Of a DNA stretch of 64,000 nucleotides, positions 40,112 to 48,936 are shown piece after piece; the stretch's first letter is position 1; every line of letters starts with the position of its first letter. The position numbers and the translations under genes were made by a program. The notes below the pieces were generated by a model that did not search any database, had not been told where the DNA came from, and saw nothing but the letters and a program-made list of their open reading frames with translations. The DNA is from Acinetobacter sp. C26M (GTDB taxonomy: Bacteria > Pseudomonadota > Gammaproteobacteria > Pseudomonadales > Moraxellaceae), in contig NZ_CP098478.1 of assembly GCF_023702675.1 (NCBI RefSeq), forward strand, positions 868,001 to 932,000, in the 5' to 3' direction.

Positions 40112-41059
40112 TTAGAACTTCTTGAAACCTTTGTTAAAACCAATGGTCTTACGGTTATTACTATTGTTGCTATTACCGCTTGGGCGTTGTTGCTGTGACT
40201 GATCTTGCTCATCATCACGACGTTGCTGACGTAGATAGCCACCACGACGTGCCGCCATTGGCTTTTCAGACATACGCTCAGTACGACGTTTTGCCATACC
40301 GAATAAACCTGTGCCTTGACGTGGCTTTAACTCAACAGATTTTGCCAAGTTATCGATATCTGTTTTATCCAATTCCATCCAACGACCTGTACGTAGCTCA
40401 CGTGGTAAAATCACAGTGCCGTAACGGGTACGCAATAAACGACTGACTTTCAAGCTTTGTGATTCAAAGATACGACGAACTTCGCGATTACGACCTTCTT
40501 TAACCACCACTTGATACCAACGGTTAATACCATCACCACCAATTTCTGAGAATGATTCAAACTTGGCTGGACCATCTTCAAGTTCAACGCCTTTCAGCAT
40601 GTTATTGCGAATTTGTGGTGTTACTTCACCCATCACGCGAACTGCGTATTCACGCTCAACTTCATTTGACGGATGCATTAAACGGTTAGCGAGCTCACCA
40701 TCATTAGTGAATAGTAATAAGCCAGTACTGTTAATATCCAGACGACCGACCATCACCCAACGATCATTGGCAATTTGAGGTAAATGATCAAATACTGTTG
40801 GACGCTTTTCAGGGTCATTACGTGAACAAATTTCACCTTCTGGCTTATAGTAAATCAATACGCGACGGCGAATTTCATCTTCAATTTGGAATTGTACTTT
40901 ACGACCATCGATACGAAGTTCATCACCTGGTTCGATACGTTCGCCAACTTGGGCAATCTGACCATTGATGCTGACACGACCAGCAGCAATGACTTCTTCC
41001 ATATAGCGACGCGAGCCTAACCCGACTCTCGCTAAAACCTTTTGTAATTTTTCACTCAT
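40112..41059 (-). CDS. rluB: 23S rRNA pseudouridine synthase RluB
   Basis: This 315-residue protein has an N-terminal S4 RNA-binding domain (KLQKVLARVGLGSRRYMEEVI). The RsuA-type catalytic domain has its Asp in GRLDINSTGLLLFTNDGELANRLMHP. It converts U2605 of 23S rRNA to pseudouridine. The C-terminal 60 residues are a basic, Arg/Gln/Asn-rich tail, normal for RluB. RluB rather than RluE or RluF is supported by the S4 domain, the tail and linkage to scpA-scpB, a common neighbourhood. Confidence 0.9.
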   Translation of the reverse strand: MSEKLQKVLARVGLGSRRYMEEVIAAGRVSINGQIAQVGERIEPGDELRIDGRKVQFQIEDEIRRRVLIYYKPEGEICSRNDPEKRPTVFDHLPQIANDRWVMVGRLDINSTGLLLFTNDGELANRLMHPSNEVEREYAVRVMGEVTPQIRNNMLKGVELEDGPAKFESFSEIGGDGINRWYQVVVKEGRNREVRRIFESQSLKVSRLLRTRYGTVILPRELRTGRWMELDKTDIDNLAKSVELKPRQGTGLFGMAKRRTERMSEKPMAARRGGYLRQQRRDDEQDQSQQQRPSGNSNNSNNRKTIGFNKGFKKF

Positions 41060-41101
41060 GACAGCACAACCTTAGACATAATGATCAACAGTTCACCTTT
41101 C

Positions 41102-41701
41102 TCAGGACTTCGGCGCATGTGCGTCGAGTGTCATGAATGCTTCCTTGGCGTTCTGCAGGGGAGGCAATTGACCTAGCGAAGCTAAGCCAAATGCATTTAA
41201 AAATTGGGGCGTTGTGACTAACAACGCAGGTCTTCCAGGTAAATCTCTGAAACCAGCTTCTTTGATCCAGTTCCAGTCAAAAAGCGTTCTTAAATTTTGG
41301 CTATTGTTGGATACACCACGAATCTGCTCAATATCGGCACGTGTGACTGGTTGATGGTAAGCAATCACTGCGACAGTTTCGAGTAAGGACGGTGATAACT
41401 TGGTTGGGCGCTCTGGCCAAACCTGTGCAATAACATTTCGATATTTGGCACGTACTTGAAAGCGAAAACCTTGTGCCGTTTCAATCAACTCGATTGAACG
41501 ACCATGCTGTAACATTGCCAGTTGCTGTAAAAATGTACGTAATTGCTGCTTATTATATTGGTTTTGAAATGCTTCTTTTAGACGTGCAAGAGAAACTGGC
41601 GAGTCACTGGCGAATAGAATCGCTTCAAGTTGTAATAAAACTTCATGATGAATGTCTTCAAATGACATCCCTTCATTTTGCTCAAATTGATCAAAACTCA
41701 T
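41102..41701 (-). CDS. scpB: Segregation and condensation protein ScpB
   Basis: This 199-residue protein has tandem winged helices (LEAILFASDSPVSLARLKEAF, then LLETVAVIAYHQPVTRADIEQIRGV). ScpB forms the non-SMC part of the condensin complex with ScpA. Its ATG overlaps the scpA stop by four bases. Confidence 0.94.
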   Translation of the reverse strand: MSFDQFEQNEGMSFEDIHHEVLLQLEAILFASDSPVSLARLKEAFQNQYNKQQLRTFLQQLAMLQHGRSIELIETAQGFRFQVRAKYRNVIAQVWPERPTKLSPSLLETVAVIAYHQPVTRADIEQIRGVSNNSQNLRTLFDWNWIKEAGFRDLPGRPALLVTTPQFLNAFGLASLGQLPPLQNAKEAFMTLDAHAPKS

Positions 41702-42492
41702 GCATTAACTCCTTGAATGGTTAAAGGAGCTTCAATGCCTGTATGGATAATCTGAATTTTTTGCTGACGTGTAAGTTCAAGTACCGCCATAAAAGTGACC
41801 ACCATTCCCATACGGCCTTGCATGGGATTTAATAACTCAATAAAACTCAATACCTCACCTGATGCAAGTTGGCTTTCAATAAAGGCAATACGTTCTTCTA
41901 ATCGTACAGGTTCTTGCGCTACCACATGGGTAATCGGTTCTGGGCGGTTGAATACGCAAAATAAAGCATCATGTAAGGCTGCAACATCATAGCCTTCATA
42001 GATCGGGGCAATATGACCAATACTCACGTTAGCACTAAAAGTATCGCGTTCGAAGATGGGCATTTGTCCCAATCGTTCCGCAGCTTGCTTAATACGTAGA
42101 TAAGTTTCTAAACGGTCAATTAACTCTTGTTTTGGATCTTTTTCAAATTGATCAATTACAGCTGGTTTTGGTAGAAGTAAGCGTGACTTTAGGTCCGCAA
42201 GCAATGCTGCCATCACCATATAATCTGCCGTCAGCTCAATATTCAGCGATTTCATGCTATCCATGTAAGACAAATATTGAGTGGCAATCGGAGAAATATC
42301 GACCTGTAATAAATCAAAGCCATTTTTTTGAATCAGGTAAATCAGAAAGTCTAAAGGACCTTCAAATTGTTCCAGTAAAATTTCAAACGCAGCAGGCGGT
42401 ATATATAAATCTTCAGGTATGACTTCTTGCCACTCGTCAAGCACGCGAATGGAAGGAGTGGACTCCAAAGTTTGGGGGAGAATTTGGTTCAT
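41698..42492 (-). CDS. scpA: Segregation and condensation protein ScpA (kleisin)
   Basis: This 264-residue kleisin begins its conserved part with FEGPLDFLIYLIQKNGFDLLQVDISPIATQYLSYM. A C-terminal winged helix (VVTFMAVLELTRQQKIQI) closes the SMC head ring. It is co-transcribed with scpB. The SMC partner gene is at the left end of the window. Confidence 0.94.
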   Translation of the reverse strand: MNQILPQTLESTPSIRVLDEWQEVIPEDLYIPPAAFEILLEQFEGPLDFLIYLIQKNGFDLLQVDISPIATQYLSYMDSMKSLNIELTADYMVMAALLADLKSRLLLPKPAVIDQFEKDPKQELIDRLETYLRIKQAAERLGQMPIFERDTFSANVSIGHIAPIYEGYDVAALHDALFCVFNRPEPITHVVAQEPVRLEERIAFIESQLASGEVLSFIELLNPMQGRMGMVVTFMAVLELTRQQKIQIIHTGIEAPLTIQGVNA

Positions 42493-42739
42493 TACCGTTA
42501 TAAGCCACGCGAATTTTCAAAAGCATGAAAGATATAATTTTTTGTGCAAAGAGAGGCACATGCTACCAAGAGCAGGACTATTCTAATCGAAATTGCCAAT
42601 TTAATAAATTACCCACTTACAAAAACCTTAAAGTTCTCAGGGTATTTTCTATATTTATGCAAGATTACATAGGTCATAGAAAAAACTTATGCTTAAATTA
42701 GCAGCAAATGTCATTTTTTTATTTAAATTATAAAGCGCC

Positions 42740-43468
42740 ATGAAACATTATCTAAAAACACAACAGAATCAATTTGGGCAAACTGTAGGCTTTGCGATTG
42801 ATCATCAACCTAACCAACTGATTCAAACTAATTTAGATGGGCAATCTGTCAAATTGATTCATATTGCTGGTGAAATCTCTGATCAGGCTGCAAGTCAAAT
42901 TTGGGAAGCTGTTGCAACGGAAGAAAATGCTGCCTGTTGGACTTATTTGCCTTATGTTGCACCGCAAAGCCAAGCCTCACTGAAACAAGACTTACAAAAT
43001 CTATTTGGTTTTAAAGGTTCGACCCATTTTTTAATTGAAATTGATGGCACGATCCAAGGTTGGATTGCTTTGTTAAACCCAAGGTTAGAGCAGGGTGCCA
43101 TTGAAATTGGTAATGTTTATTTTTCGCATAAAATGAAAAAATCCAAAGCTTCAACTGAAGTGATATTTCTATTATTACAACAATGCTTTGAATACAGTTT
43201 TAGACGAGTTGAATGGAAATGTGATGATTGTAATGCACCCTCTAAAACCGCAGCTTTACGTTTTGGTTTTCAGTATGAAGGTTTATTTCGTCAAGATCGG
43301 ATGACGAAAGGGCATAACCGTAATACGGCATGGTTTTCTATCATTGACGAGGAATGGCCTGCATTAGAAAAAATCTATCAACAGTGGTTAAGCCCTGAAA
43401 ATTTTGATGCACAAGGTTTTCAGAAACAAAGATTATCTGAATTCACTTTGGGATTTGAAAATTTATAA
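42740..43468 (+). CDS. GNAT-family N-acetyltransferase, RimJ/RimL-like
   Basis: This 242-residue protein has the acetyl-CoA fold in its second half. IEIGNVYFSHKMKKSKASTE is the beta4-P-loop region, and the RimL-type block RRVEWKCDDCNAPSKTAALRFGFQYEGLFR is followed by WFSIIDEEWP. This form acetylates N-terminal amino groups or small molecules; the substrate is unknown. It is a single gene divergent from scpA, and a 153-base AT-rich gap follows it. Confidence 0.82.
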   Translation: MKHYLKTQQNQFGQTVGFAIDHQPNQLIQTNLDGQSVKLIHIAGEISDQAASQIWEAVATEENAACWTYLPYVAPQSQASLKQDLQNLFGFKGSTHFLIEIDGTIQGWIALLNPRLEQGAIEIGNVYFSHKMKKSKASTEVIFLLLQQCFEYSFRRVEWKCDDCNAPSKTAALRFGFQYEGLFRQDRMTKGHNRNTAWFSIIDEEWPALEKIYQQWLSPENFDAQGFQKQRLSEFTLGFENL

Positions 43469-43621
43469 TGAAACATAATAGCCATTTTGTCATTTATCGG
43501 AAATATAAAATAGCTTCATATTTTTAATATGCTTTTTATTGTTTTTTTAAATAATTTATTAATAATTCATTTACAAATAATTTTTAGCTTCTTCAATATA
43601 AAGTAAATCATTCGGGGGCGT

Positions 43622-44104
43622 ATGAACATTAAATTTATTACCATTGGTATATTAATCATTGGTGCATTATACTTTGGCACAGAAAAATATTGGCAGCACG
43701 AATTTGAGGAACAACAGCGAAACGAACTTAAGAATCTTGTATTTGATGAAAAGATGCAAGAAGAAATTAAAGAGTTGCCAATCAAAGGAGATATTTTGAA
43801 TCAATATCCAAATATTTTTCTATACATGAGTTTTACTATTGATTTACCAAGGGATATAGAAACGCAAATTAAGTCAAAGCTAGCAGAGAATAGTCAAAAA
43901 TTAGTATGTAGTTATTTCTCTGAAGTTTCCGATCAAGATGATAAATATAAAGACCGTGTTAAAGCAATCATTAATGTTGTTGAGCAAGATAATATAACAA
44001 TGACATATATTGCAAAAAATCGATTAGGCAATACTTTACTTGAATATAATCAAGTCTTATCTCAGTGTCCTGAGTTTATAAGTCTAAAGCAAAGTATTTC
44101 ATAG
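43622..44104 (+). CDS. Small membrane-anchored protein of unknown function
   Basis: This 160-residue protein has one N-terminal hydrophobic segment (KFITIGILIIGALYFGTEKYW) that probably anchors it in the inner membrane with the rest in the periplasm. A charged helix follows, then a mixed domain with two Cys (LVCSYF and SQCPEF). No family was recognised. The gene and both flanks are more AT-rich than neighbouring core genes, which hints at later gain. GGGGG lies a few bases before the ATG. Confidence 0.65.
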   Translation: MNIKFITIGILIIGALYFGTEKYWQHEFEEQQRNELKNLVFDEKMQEEIKELPIKGDILNQYPNIFLYMSFTIDLPRDIETQIKSKLAENSQKLVCSYFSEVSDQDDKYKDRVKAIINVVEQDNITMTYIAKNRLGNTLLEYNQVLSQCPEFISLKQSIS

Positions 44105-44147
44105 AGTACTGGTCTTTAATTTATTAAAAAAATCTTTTAACTTTATT

Positions 44148-44186
44148 TTTAGCAGTTTGGAGCACTTTAAGTCTCAGGCTGCTAAA
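44148..44186. terminator. Possible terminator between convergent genes
   Basis: The arms TTTAGCAG (44148-44155) and CTGCTAAA (44179-44186) are separated by 23 bases. The loop is long and the T-run is upstream on the plus strand, so this is weak. Confidence 0.35.
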
Positions 44187-44196
44187 TTGAAATACT

Positions 44197-44814
44197 TTAC
44201 TCAAAAGCGCTGACATCGCCGACACCACGACGCACAATTTCAGGATTTTCTCCCGATAGGTCGACAATACTGGTGGTGGATAAAGTACCGAAGCCACTAT
44301 CGATAAACACATCAATACGTTTACCAAGCTGGTTTTCAATATCAAATGGATCATCCAGCGGATCTGTTTGATCAGGTAAAATTAGGGTGCTGGTTAACAG
44401 TGGTTCACCAAGTTCTTTTAATAGCGCCTGAGCAACAGGATTACTTGGGATACGCAGACCAATGGTTTTTTTCTTAGGATGCATTAAACGTTTTGGCACT
44501 TCACTGGTCGCAGGCAAAATAAAAGTCGTAACTGCTGGCGTATTATTTTTCAGTAAACGATACATGGCGTTATCGACTTTGGCATAGGTTGCAATATCAG
44601 ATAAGTCACAACACATAATCGCATACTGGTGCTTTGGCCCCAAACCACGAATTTGAGCAATCCGCTCCATTGCACTCTTATTTCCAATCTGGCAGCCAAT
44701 GGCATAGGCTGCATCGGTTGGATAAACCACCACATCACCAGCACGAATACGTTCTACTGCTTGTGTAATTAAGCGAGCCTGTGGATTTTCAGGATGAATA
44801 TGTAAATGCAACAT
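44197..44814 (-). CDS. yciO: YciO-type Sua5/YrdC family protein
   Basis: This 205-residue protein of the YrdC/Sua5 fold has VVYPTDAAYAIGCQIGNKSAMERI and KKTIGLRIPSNPVAQALL. It begins HLHIHPENPQ, as YciO does. Relatives make threonylcarbamoyl-AMP for the t6A modification of tRNA; YciO itself is only a weak or uncertain enzyme for this. GGGAG lies eight bases before the ATG at 44814, so the longer upstream frame to 44877 is not used. Confidence 0.82.
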   Translation of the reverse strand: MLHLHIHPENPQARLITQAVERIRAGDVVVYPTDAAYAIGCQIGNKSAMERIAQIRGLGPKHQYAIMCCDLSDIATYAKVDNAMYRLLKNNTPAVTTFILPATSEVPKRLMHPKKKTIGLRIPSNPVAQALLKELGEPLLTSTLILPDQTDPLDDPFDIENQLGKRIDVFIDSGFGTLSTTSIVDLSGENPEIVRRGVGDVSAFE

Positions 44815-44902
44815 TATTTTAACTCCCTGATTTATACGGCTAAATTTAGTATGAAACTTGTTAGGGGCATGTTGCAAGTCTTAGATGTGATAATTTTGTC
44901 AT

Positions 44903-45565
44903 TTAATCAAGGTGTTCACGTTTAAATTCATCGAGTTGTAATGGTGAGCCTTGACGGGTGCATAAACAGATGCAATCAATGAAATGTACGGCATCACGAG
45001 GTAATTTTGCTTCACCAGAAAAATAACGCTGTACTTGCGCGAAGACGTGATCTTTAAATTGATCTCCATTACCGCCATCGCCTGTTAAGTTATCTAGCGA
45101 CACACGAAATTTTCGACCAAAGGCAGTCGCAAATAGCCATTCTATGGCTTGAGGTTTAATTTCAACTTGCTCAAACAGTGCTTGTTGCTCCGAGCTTCGT
45201 CCATCGGGCGCATACCAATAACCAAGGTCGGGAAGTAGGCGACGTTGCTTGCCAGCAATGCTCCAATGGCTAATCTCATGCAGGGCACTATTAAAAAAAC
45301 CATGGGCAAATTGAATTCTCGCAGACTGCTCAATTGTCGCTGGGAAATATTCTGGTTCAAATTCACCTTTAACTAGTGTGACATTATGGTGGGAAAACCA
45401 GTGATTAAAGTGTAAAATAAGCCAATCGACCTGTTCTGGTTCTGTCGTTAACTTTTGCCAAGATGAACGTTGCACTTGATCTAGCGCTAACGCAGGAACA
45501 GAGGTTGAATGGGTGCTTACGAGTAATGAAGATGTTACTTCAAGTTGCGGCTGCAACAGGTACAT
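44903..45565 (-). CDS. epmC: Elongation factor P hydroxylase, EpmC/YfcM-like
   Basis: This 220-residue protein has the block FAHGFFNSALHEISHWSIAGKQRR and GYWYAPDGRSSEQQALFEQVEIKPQAIEWLF, a near match to E. coli YfcM/EpmC. The HExxH-like HEISH probably binds iron. EpmC hydroxylates the lysylated Lys of elongation factor P in the cytoplasm. It needs EpmA and EpmB, which are not in this window. About 35 more N-terminal residues than E. coli are predicted, so a later start is possible. Confidence 0.82.
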   Translation of the reverse strand: MYLLQPQLEVTSSLLVSTHSTSVPALALDQVQRSSWQKLTTEPEQVDWLILHFNHWFSHHNVTLVKGEFEPEYFPATIEQSARIQFAHGFFNSALHEISHWSIAGKQRRLLPDLGYWYAPDGRSSEQQALFEQVEIKPQAIEWLFATAFGRKFRVSLDNLTGDGGNGDQFKDHVFAQVQRYFSGEAKLPRDAVHFIDCICLCTRQGSPLQLDEFKREHLD

Positions 45566-45619
45566 TGCTTAATTTACCCCGAGTTCTGTCTAAAGAAGTG
45601 CAAAATTGTATCTTAATCT

Positions 45620-45648
45620 TTGACAGAGTACCGATGAATTTGTAGAAT
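45620..45648 (+). promoter_or_regulatory. Strong sigma-70 promoter of yceD-rpmF
   Basis: TTGACA (45620-45625) and TAGAAT (45643-45648) have an exact 17-base spacer. The expected start of transcription, near 45655, is only about seven bases before the yceD ATG at 45662. No Shine-Dalgarno sequence is visible (GCCGCCTTAATT). Confidence 0.72.
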
Positions 45649-45661
45649 TGCCGCCTTAATT

Positions 45662-46225
45662 ATGTCAGCAAATACTTTTCCAAGCCAAATCGAGCCATTT
45701 AAATGGGCTGAACAGGGCTTTACATGGTCAGGAACACTGCCATTGTCTCGCTTTGCTCGTATTGCTCGAGAAGCTGTTGGTTCAATTGATGATCAATTGA
45801 TCAACATAGACTGTAAGCTATCAATGGATATCTATCATCGTATTGTATGGTTAGATGGACATACTGAAGCAAAAGTTCCAATGGTCTGCCAACGTTGTTT
45901 GGAAGCCGTTGAAATTGAATTGGTTTCAGACTTTCATTTAGCTTTGATTGATGATGAGTCACTGATAGAGCGATTGGATGAGGATGCTGATTTCATCGTT
46001 CTAGGTGAAAGTGAATCTTCAAAAAAAGGTGATTATGATGCACCTGCAGTGATAGATTTACTCGCACTACTAGAAGATGAGCTGTTATTGTTGGTGCCTT
46101 TATCTCCTAAGCATGATGCTTGTGAGCATAAGCATCAACCTGCCACTCCAGATGTTGTCGAAGAGAAAAAGCGGGATAACCCGTTTGATGTTTTGGCAGG
46201 TCTGAAGGGTAAACTTAACTCATAA
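45662..46225 (+). CDS. yceD: YceD (DUF177) rRNA accumulation protein
   Basis: This 187-residue protein of the DUF177 family carries the Cys-rich core VPMVCQRCLEAVEIEL, a later Cys (KHDACEHKHQ) and the common C-terminal NPFDVLAGLKGKL. YceD is linked to 23S rRNA accumulation in bacteria and plants and is nearly always next to rpmF, as here. The ATG appears to lie only a few bases after the transcription start. Confidence 0.9.
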   Translation: MSANTFPSQIEPFKWAEQGFTWSGTLPLSRFARIAREAVGSIDDQLINIDCKLSMDIYHRIVWLDGHTEAKVPMVCQRCLEAVEIELVSDFHLALIDDESLIERLDEDADFIVLGESESSKKGDYDAPAVIDLLALLEDELLLLVPLSPKHDACEHKHQPATPDVVEEKKRDNPFDVLAGLKGKLNS

Positions 46226-46299
46226 TTTATGTTATAATGTTGAGTTAAGACAACTGAATTTGTTCTGATCCATTTTTTCGATCTTTGTAAGGAGCCATC

Positions 46300-46485
46300 A
46301 TGGCCGTTCAGCAAAACCGTAAAAGTCGCTCTCGCCGTGACATGCGCCGTTCACATGACGCTTTAACCGAGAATGCATTATCTGTAGACCAAACTACTGG
46401 TGAAACTCATCGTCGTCACCACGTGACTAAAGACGGTATTTACCGTGGTCGTCAATTATTCGCTAAAGCAGCTGATGCTGAATAA
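46300..46485 (+). CDS. rpmF: 50S ribosomal protein L32
   Basis: This 61-residue basic protein ([20 protein letters not shown], then [18 protein letters not shown]) is part of the large subunit near the peptidyl transferase region. It is the zinc-free form of L32, without the four-Cys motif. AAGGAG precedes the ATG. It is co-transcribed with yceD. Confidence 0.97.
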   Translation: MAVQQNRKSRSRRDMRRSHDALTENALSVDQTTGETHRRHHVTKDGIYRGRQLFAKAADAE

Positions 46486-46529
46486 TTGAACTATATGCAT
46501 TAAGCGTTAGCTTAAAGTATAGAAAAAAT

Positions 46530-46551
46530 GGGAGCGAAAGCTCCCTTTTTT
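46530..46551 (+). terminator. Terminator after rpmF
   Basis: The stem GGGAGC/GCTCCC has a GAAA tetraloop and is followed by TTTTTT. Confidence 0.92.
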
Positions 46552-46682
46552 GTTGTTTTTCGCAATTAAAAAACGATTTAATCAATGGTAAATTGCCGCA
46601 TCGGGAAAGAGTCTGTTGTCATTCTCATGTAAAATCATGAGTGTTGATGAAATTGGCGATAGACCATTTTAAGGATTTTTAT

Positions 46683-47675
46683 ATGTCGACTAAACGACTT
46701 GAGCAGGCTGCTCAAGCAACAAAAACAGCATTTGTTTTTCCAGGTCAGGGCTCGCAAAAAGCGGGTATGCTGGCTGAACTTGCAGAGCAGTTTAGTGTCG
46801 TTAAAGATACATTTGCAGAAGCATCAGAAGCGCTTGGTTTTGATCTTTGGCATATTACCCAAAGCGGTGAAGGTTTAGATCAAACTGAAAACACCCAACC
46901 GGTATTACTAACTGCAAGCATTGCTTTATGGCGTGTTTGGTTGGAGCTGGGTGGTATTGTACCGAAATACTTGGCTGGACACTCTTTAGGGGAATACAGT
47001 GCACTAGTTGCAGCAGAAGCAATGAGTTTGGCTGATGCAGTTAAGCTGGTACATTTACGTGGCAAACTGATGCAGAGTGCTGTGCCTCAAGGTGAAGGTG
47101 CAATGGCTGCAATTCTTGGTTTAGCTGATGAGAAAGTGATTGAACTTTGTCAGAAGGTCAATATATCAGCTGCTGGAAATGGTTCAGTTGAAGCAGCAAA
47201 TTATAATGCACAAGGACAAGTCGTGATTGCTGGTAGTGCGACATTGGTTCAGCAAGTCATGGCTGAAGCAAAAGAGCAATCAGGCAAAGCAATTGCATTA
47301 CCTGTTTCTGTACCTTCACATTGTACGCTTATGAAACCAGCAGCAGAAAAGTTTGCAGAAGCTTTGGAACAAACTGCCATTGAGCTACCATGCCTTCCTG
47401 TAATACAAAATGTCAACGCGGAAATCGCGACAGATGTTGCTCAGTTACGTCAAGCCTTAACGGCTCAATTGTACCAATCAGTACAATGGACACGTACCAT
47501 GCAGTATCTACAAGATCAGGGCATCCAGTATGTGGTTGAATGTGGACCAGGTACAGTGCTGAGTAATCTTGCGAAGCGATTACCGAACATAGAAAAAGCA
47601 TTTGCCATTGATAGCAAAGCACGTATGGAAGATGCCCTAAACGCAGTGTTAGTGGCAGAAGGAAAAATTGCATGA
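46683..47675 (+). CDS. fabD: Malonyl CoA-ACP transacylase FabD
   Basis: This 330-residue acyltransferase loads malonate onto ACP. FVFPGQGSQKAGML and the active site GHSLGEYSALVAA (Ser101) are present, with the His in VPSHCTLM. The ATG at 46683 follows AAGGA closely and is preferred over an upstream frame start at 46641. About 15 residues precede the usual FabD start. Its stop overlaps fabG by four bases. Confidence 0.95.
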   Translation: MSTKRLEQAAQATKTAFVFPGQGSQKAGMLAELAEQFSVVKDTFAEASEALGFDLWHITQSGEGLDQTENTQPVLLTASIALWRVWLELGGIVPKYLAGHSLGEYSALVAAEAMSLADAVKLVHLRGKLMQSAVPQGEGAMAAILGLADEKVIELCQKVNISAAGNGSVEAANYNAQGQVVIAGSATLVQQVMAEAKEQSGKAIALPVSVPSHCTLMKPAAEKFAEALEQTAIELPCLPVIQNVNAEIATDVAQLRQALTAQLYQSVQWTRTMQYLQDQGIQYVVECGPGTVLSNLAKRLPNIEKAFAIDSKARMEDALNAVLVAEGKIA

Positions 47676-48406
47676 CACAACAACGAAAAGTTGCGTTAGT
47701 GACAGGAGCAAGCCGAGGTATTGGCGCAGCAATTGCACAGCAACTCATTCAAGACGGTTTTTTTGTGGTTGGTACCGCGACTTCTGAAGCAGGCGCGCAA
47801 AAACTCACAGAAAGCTTTGCTGAGCATGGAACGGGTGCAGTACTCGATGTTCGTGATGGTGAAGCGATTGATGCATTGATTTCAGATATTGAACAAAAGC
47901 ATGGTTCAGTACTGGTGTTGGTGAATAATGCAGGTATTACCAAAGACAACTTGCTGCTTCGTATGTCTGAAGATGATTGGGATGACATTCTCAATATTCA
48001 TCTGAAAGCCGTTTACCGTTTATCTAAGCGTGTACTGAAAGGCATGACCAAAGCTCGTTTTGGCCGCATTATTAATATCAGTTCAGTGGTTGCGCATTTT
48101 GCCAATCCTGGACAGGCGAACTATTCAGCAGCAAAAGCAGGGATTGAGGCATTCAGTCGTAGCTTAGCCAAAGAGATGGGTAGCCGTCAGATTACAGTGA
48201 ACAGTGTTGCACCTGGTTTCATTGCCACTGAAATGACTGATCAGTTAAGCGAAGAGATTCGTAAAAAAATGATTGATCAAGTAGCTTTAAATCGTCTAGG
48301 TGAACCTCAAGATATTGCAGATGCAGTGAGTTTCCTTGCCAGCGATAAGGCTAGTTACATTACTGGTACAGTTTTACACGTAAATGGTGGTCTATACATG
48401 GCTTAA
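47672..48406 (+). CDS. fabG: 3-oxoacyl-ACP reductase FabG
   Basis: This 244-residue short-chain reductase performs the first reduction of fatty acid elongation with NADPH. VTGASRGIGAAIAQ, NNAGITKDNLLLRM, the Ser in INISSVV and YSAAKAGIEAF are all present. The ATG overlaps the fabD stop (ATGA), and acpP follows 86 bases later, the common fabD-fabG-acpP order. Confidence 0.96.
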   Translation: MTQQRKVALVTGASRGIGAAIAQQLIQDGFFVVGTATSEAGAQKLTESFAEHGTGAVLDVRDGEAIDALISDIEQKHGSVLVLVNNAGITKDNLLLRMSEDDWDDILNIHLKAVYRLSKRVLKGMTKARFGRIINISSVVAHFANPGQANYSAAKAGIEAFSRSLAKEMGSRQITVNSVAPGFIATEMTDQLSEEIRKKMIDQVALNRLGEPQDIADAVSFLASDKASYITGTVLHVNGGLYMA

Positions 48407-48492
48407 GTGGCGATGTATAAACTTTTAAAAAATCTTATATTCAATTAAACTAGTGGCAAATTAAAACGCCACAAGCAATGAGGAGAATTCCT

Positions 48493-48729
48493 GTGAGCGA
48501 TATCGAACAACGCATCAAACAAGCAGTAGCTGAACAATTAGGTATGCGTGCTGAAGAGATTAAAAACGAAGCATCTTTCATGGATGACTTAGGTGCTGAC
48601 TCTTTAGATTTGGTTGAACTTGTAATGTCTTTCGAAAATGATTTTGACATCACGATTCCAGATGAAGATTCAAATGAAATCACAACTGTTCAATCTGCAA
48701 TCGATTACGTAACTAAGAAACTTGGTTAA
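48493..48729 (+). CDS. acpP: Acyl carrier protein
   Basis: This 78-residue acidic protein carries growing acyl chains on the 4'-phosphopantetheine attached to Ser37 in [13 protein letters not shown]. The start is GTG at 48493 (SDIEQRIKQ), not the ATG at 48478, because AGGAG (48481-48485) lies seven bases before the GTG. A strong terminator follows. Confidence 0.97.
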   Translation: MSDIEQRIKQAVAEQLGMRAEEIKNEASFMDDLGADSLDLVELVMSFENDFDITIPDEDSNEITTVQSAIDYVTKKLG

Positions 48730-48745
48730 TCATCTTGCATGATCG

Positions 48746-48770
48746 AAAGCCACCGCAAGGTGGCTTTTTT
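48746..48770 (+). terminator. Terminator after acpP
   Basis: The stem AAAGCCACC/GGTGGCTTT has a GCAA loop and a T6 run. Confidence 0.93.
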
Positions 48771-48936
48771 GTGTTGATATGTTTTGCAACAGGATGTTTT
48801 TCATTAAGTTCTAACGCATATACATATATTTACAAGACCGCGCTAAATTGAAACTCGAGTGTTTTATTTTTTCTGTATAACTAGATGTAAGTCTATTTTG
48901 ACTATTTTGCAATTAATAATTACAGAGGAAATAACA

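Noticed and set aside
43622..44104. Toxin or immunity gene
   Set aside because: It has a membrane anchor but no partner gene, toxin motif or mobile element nearby.
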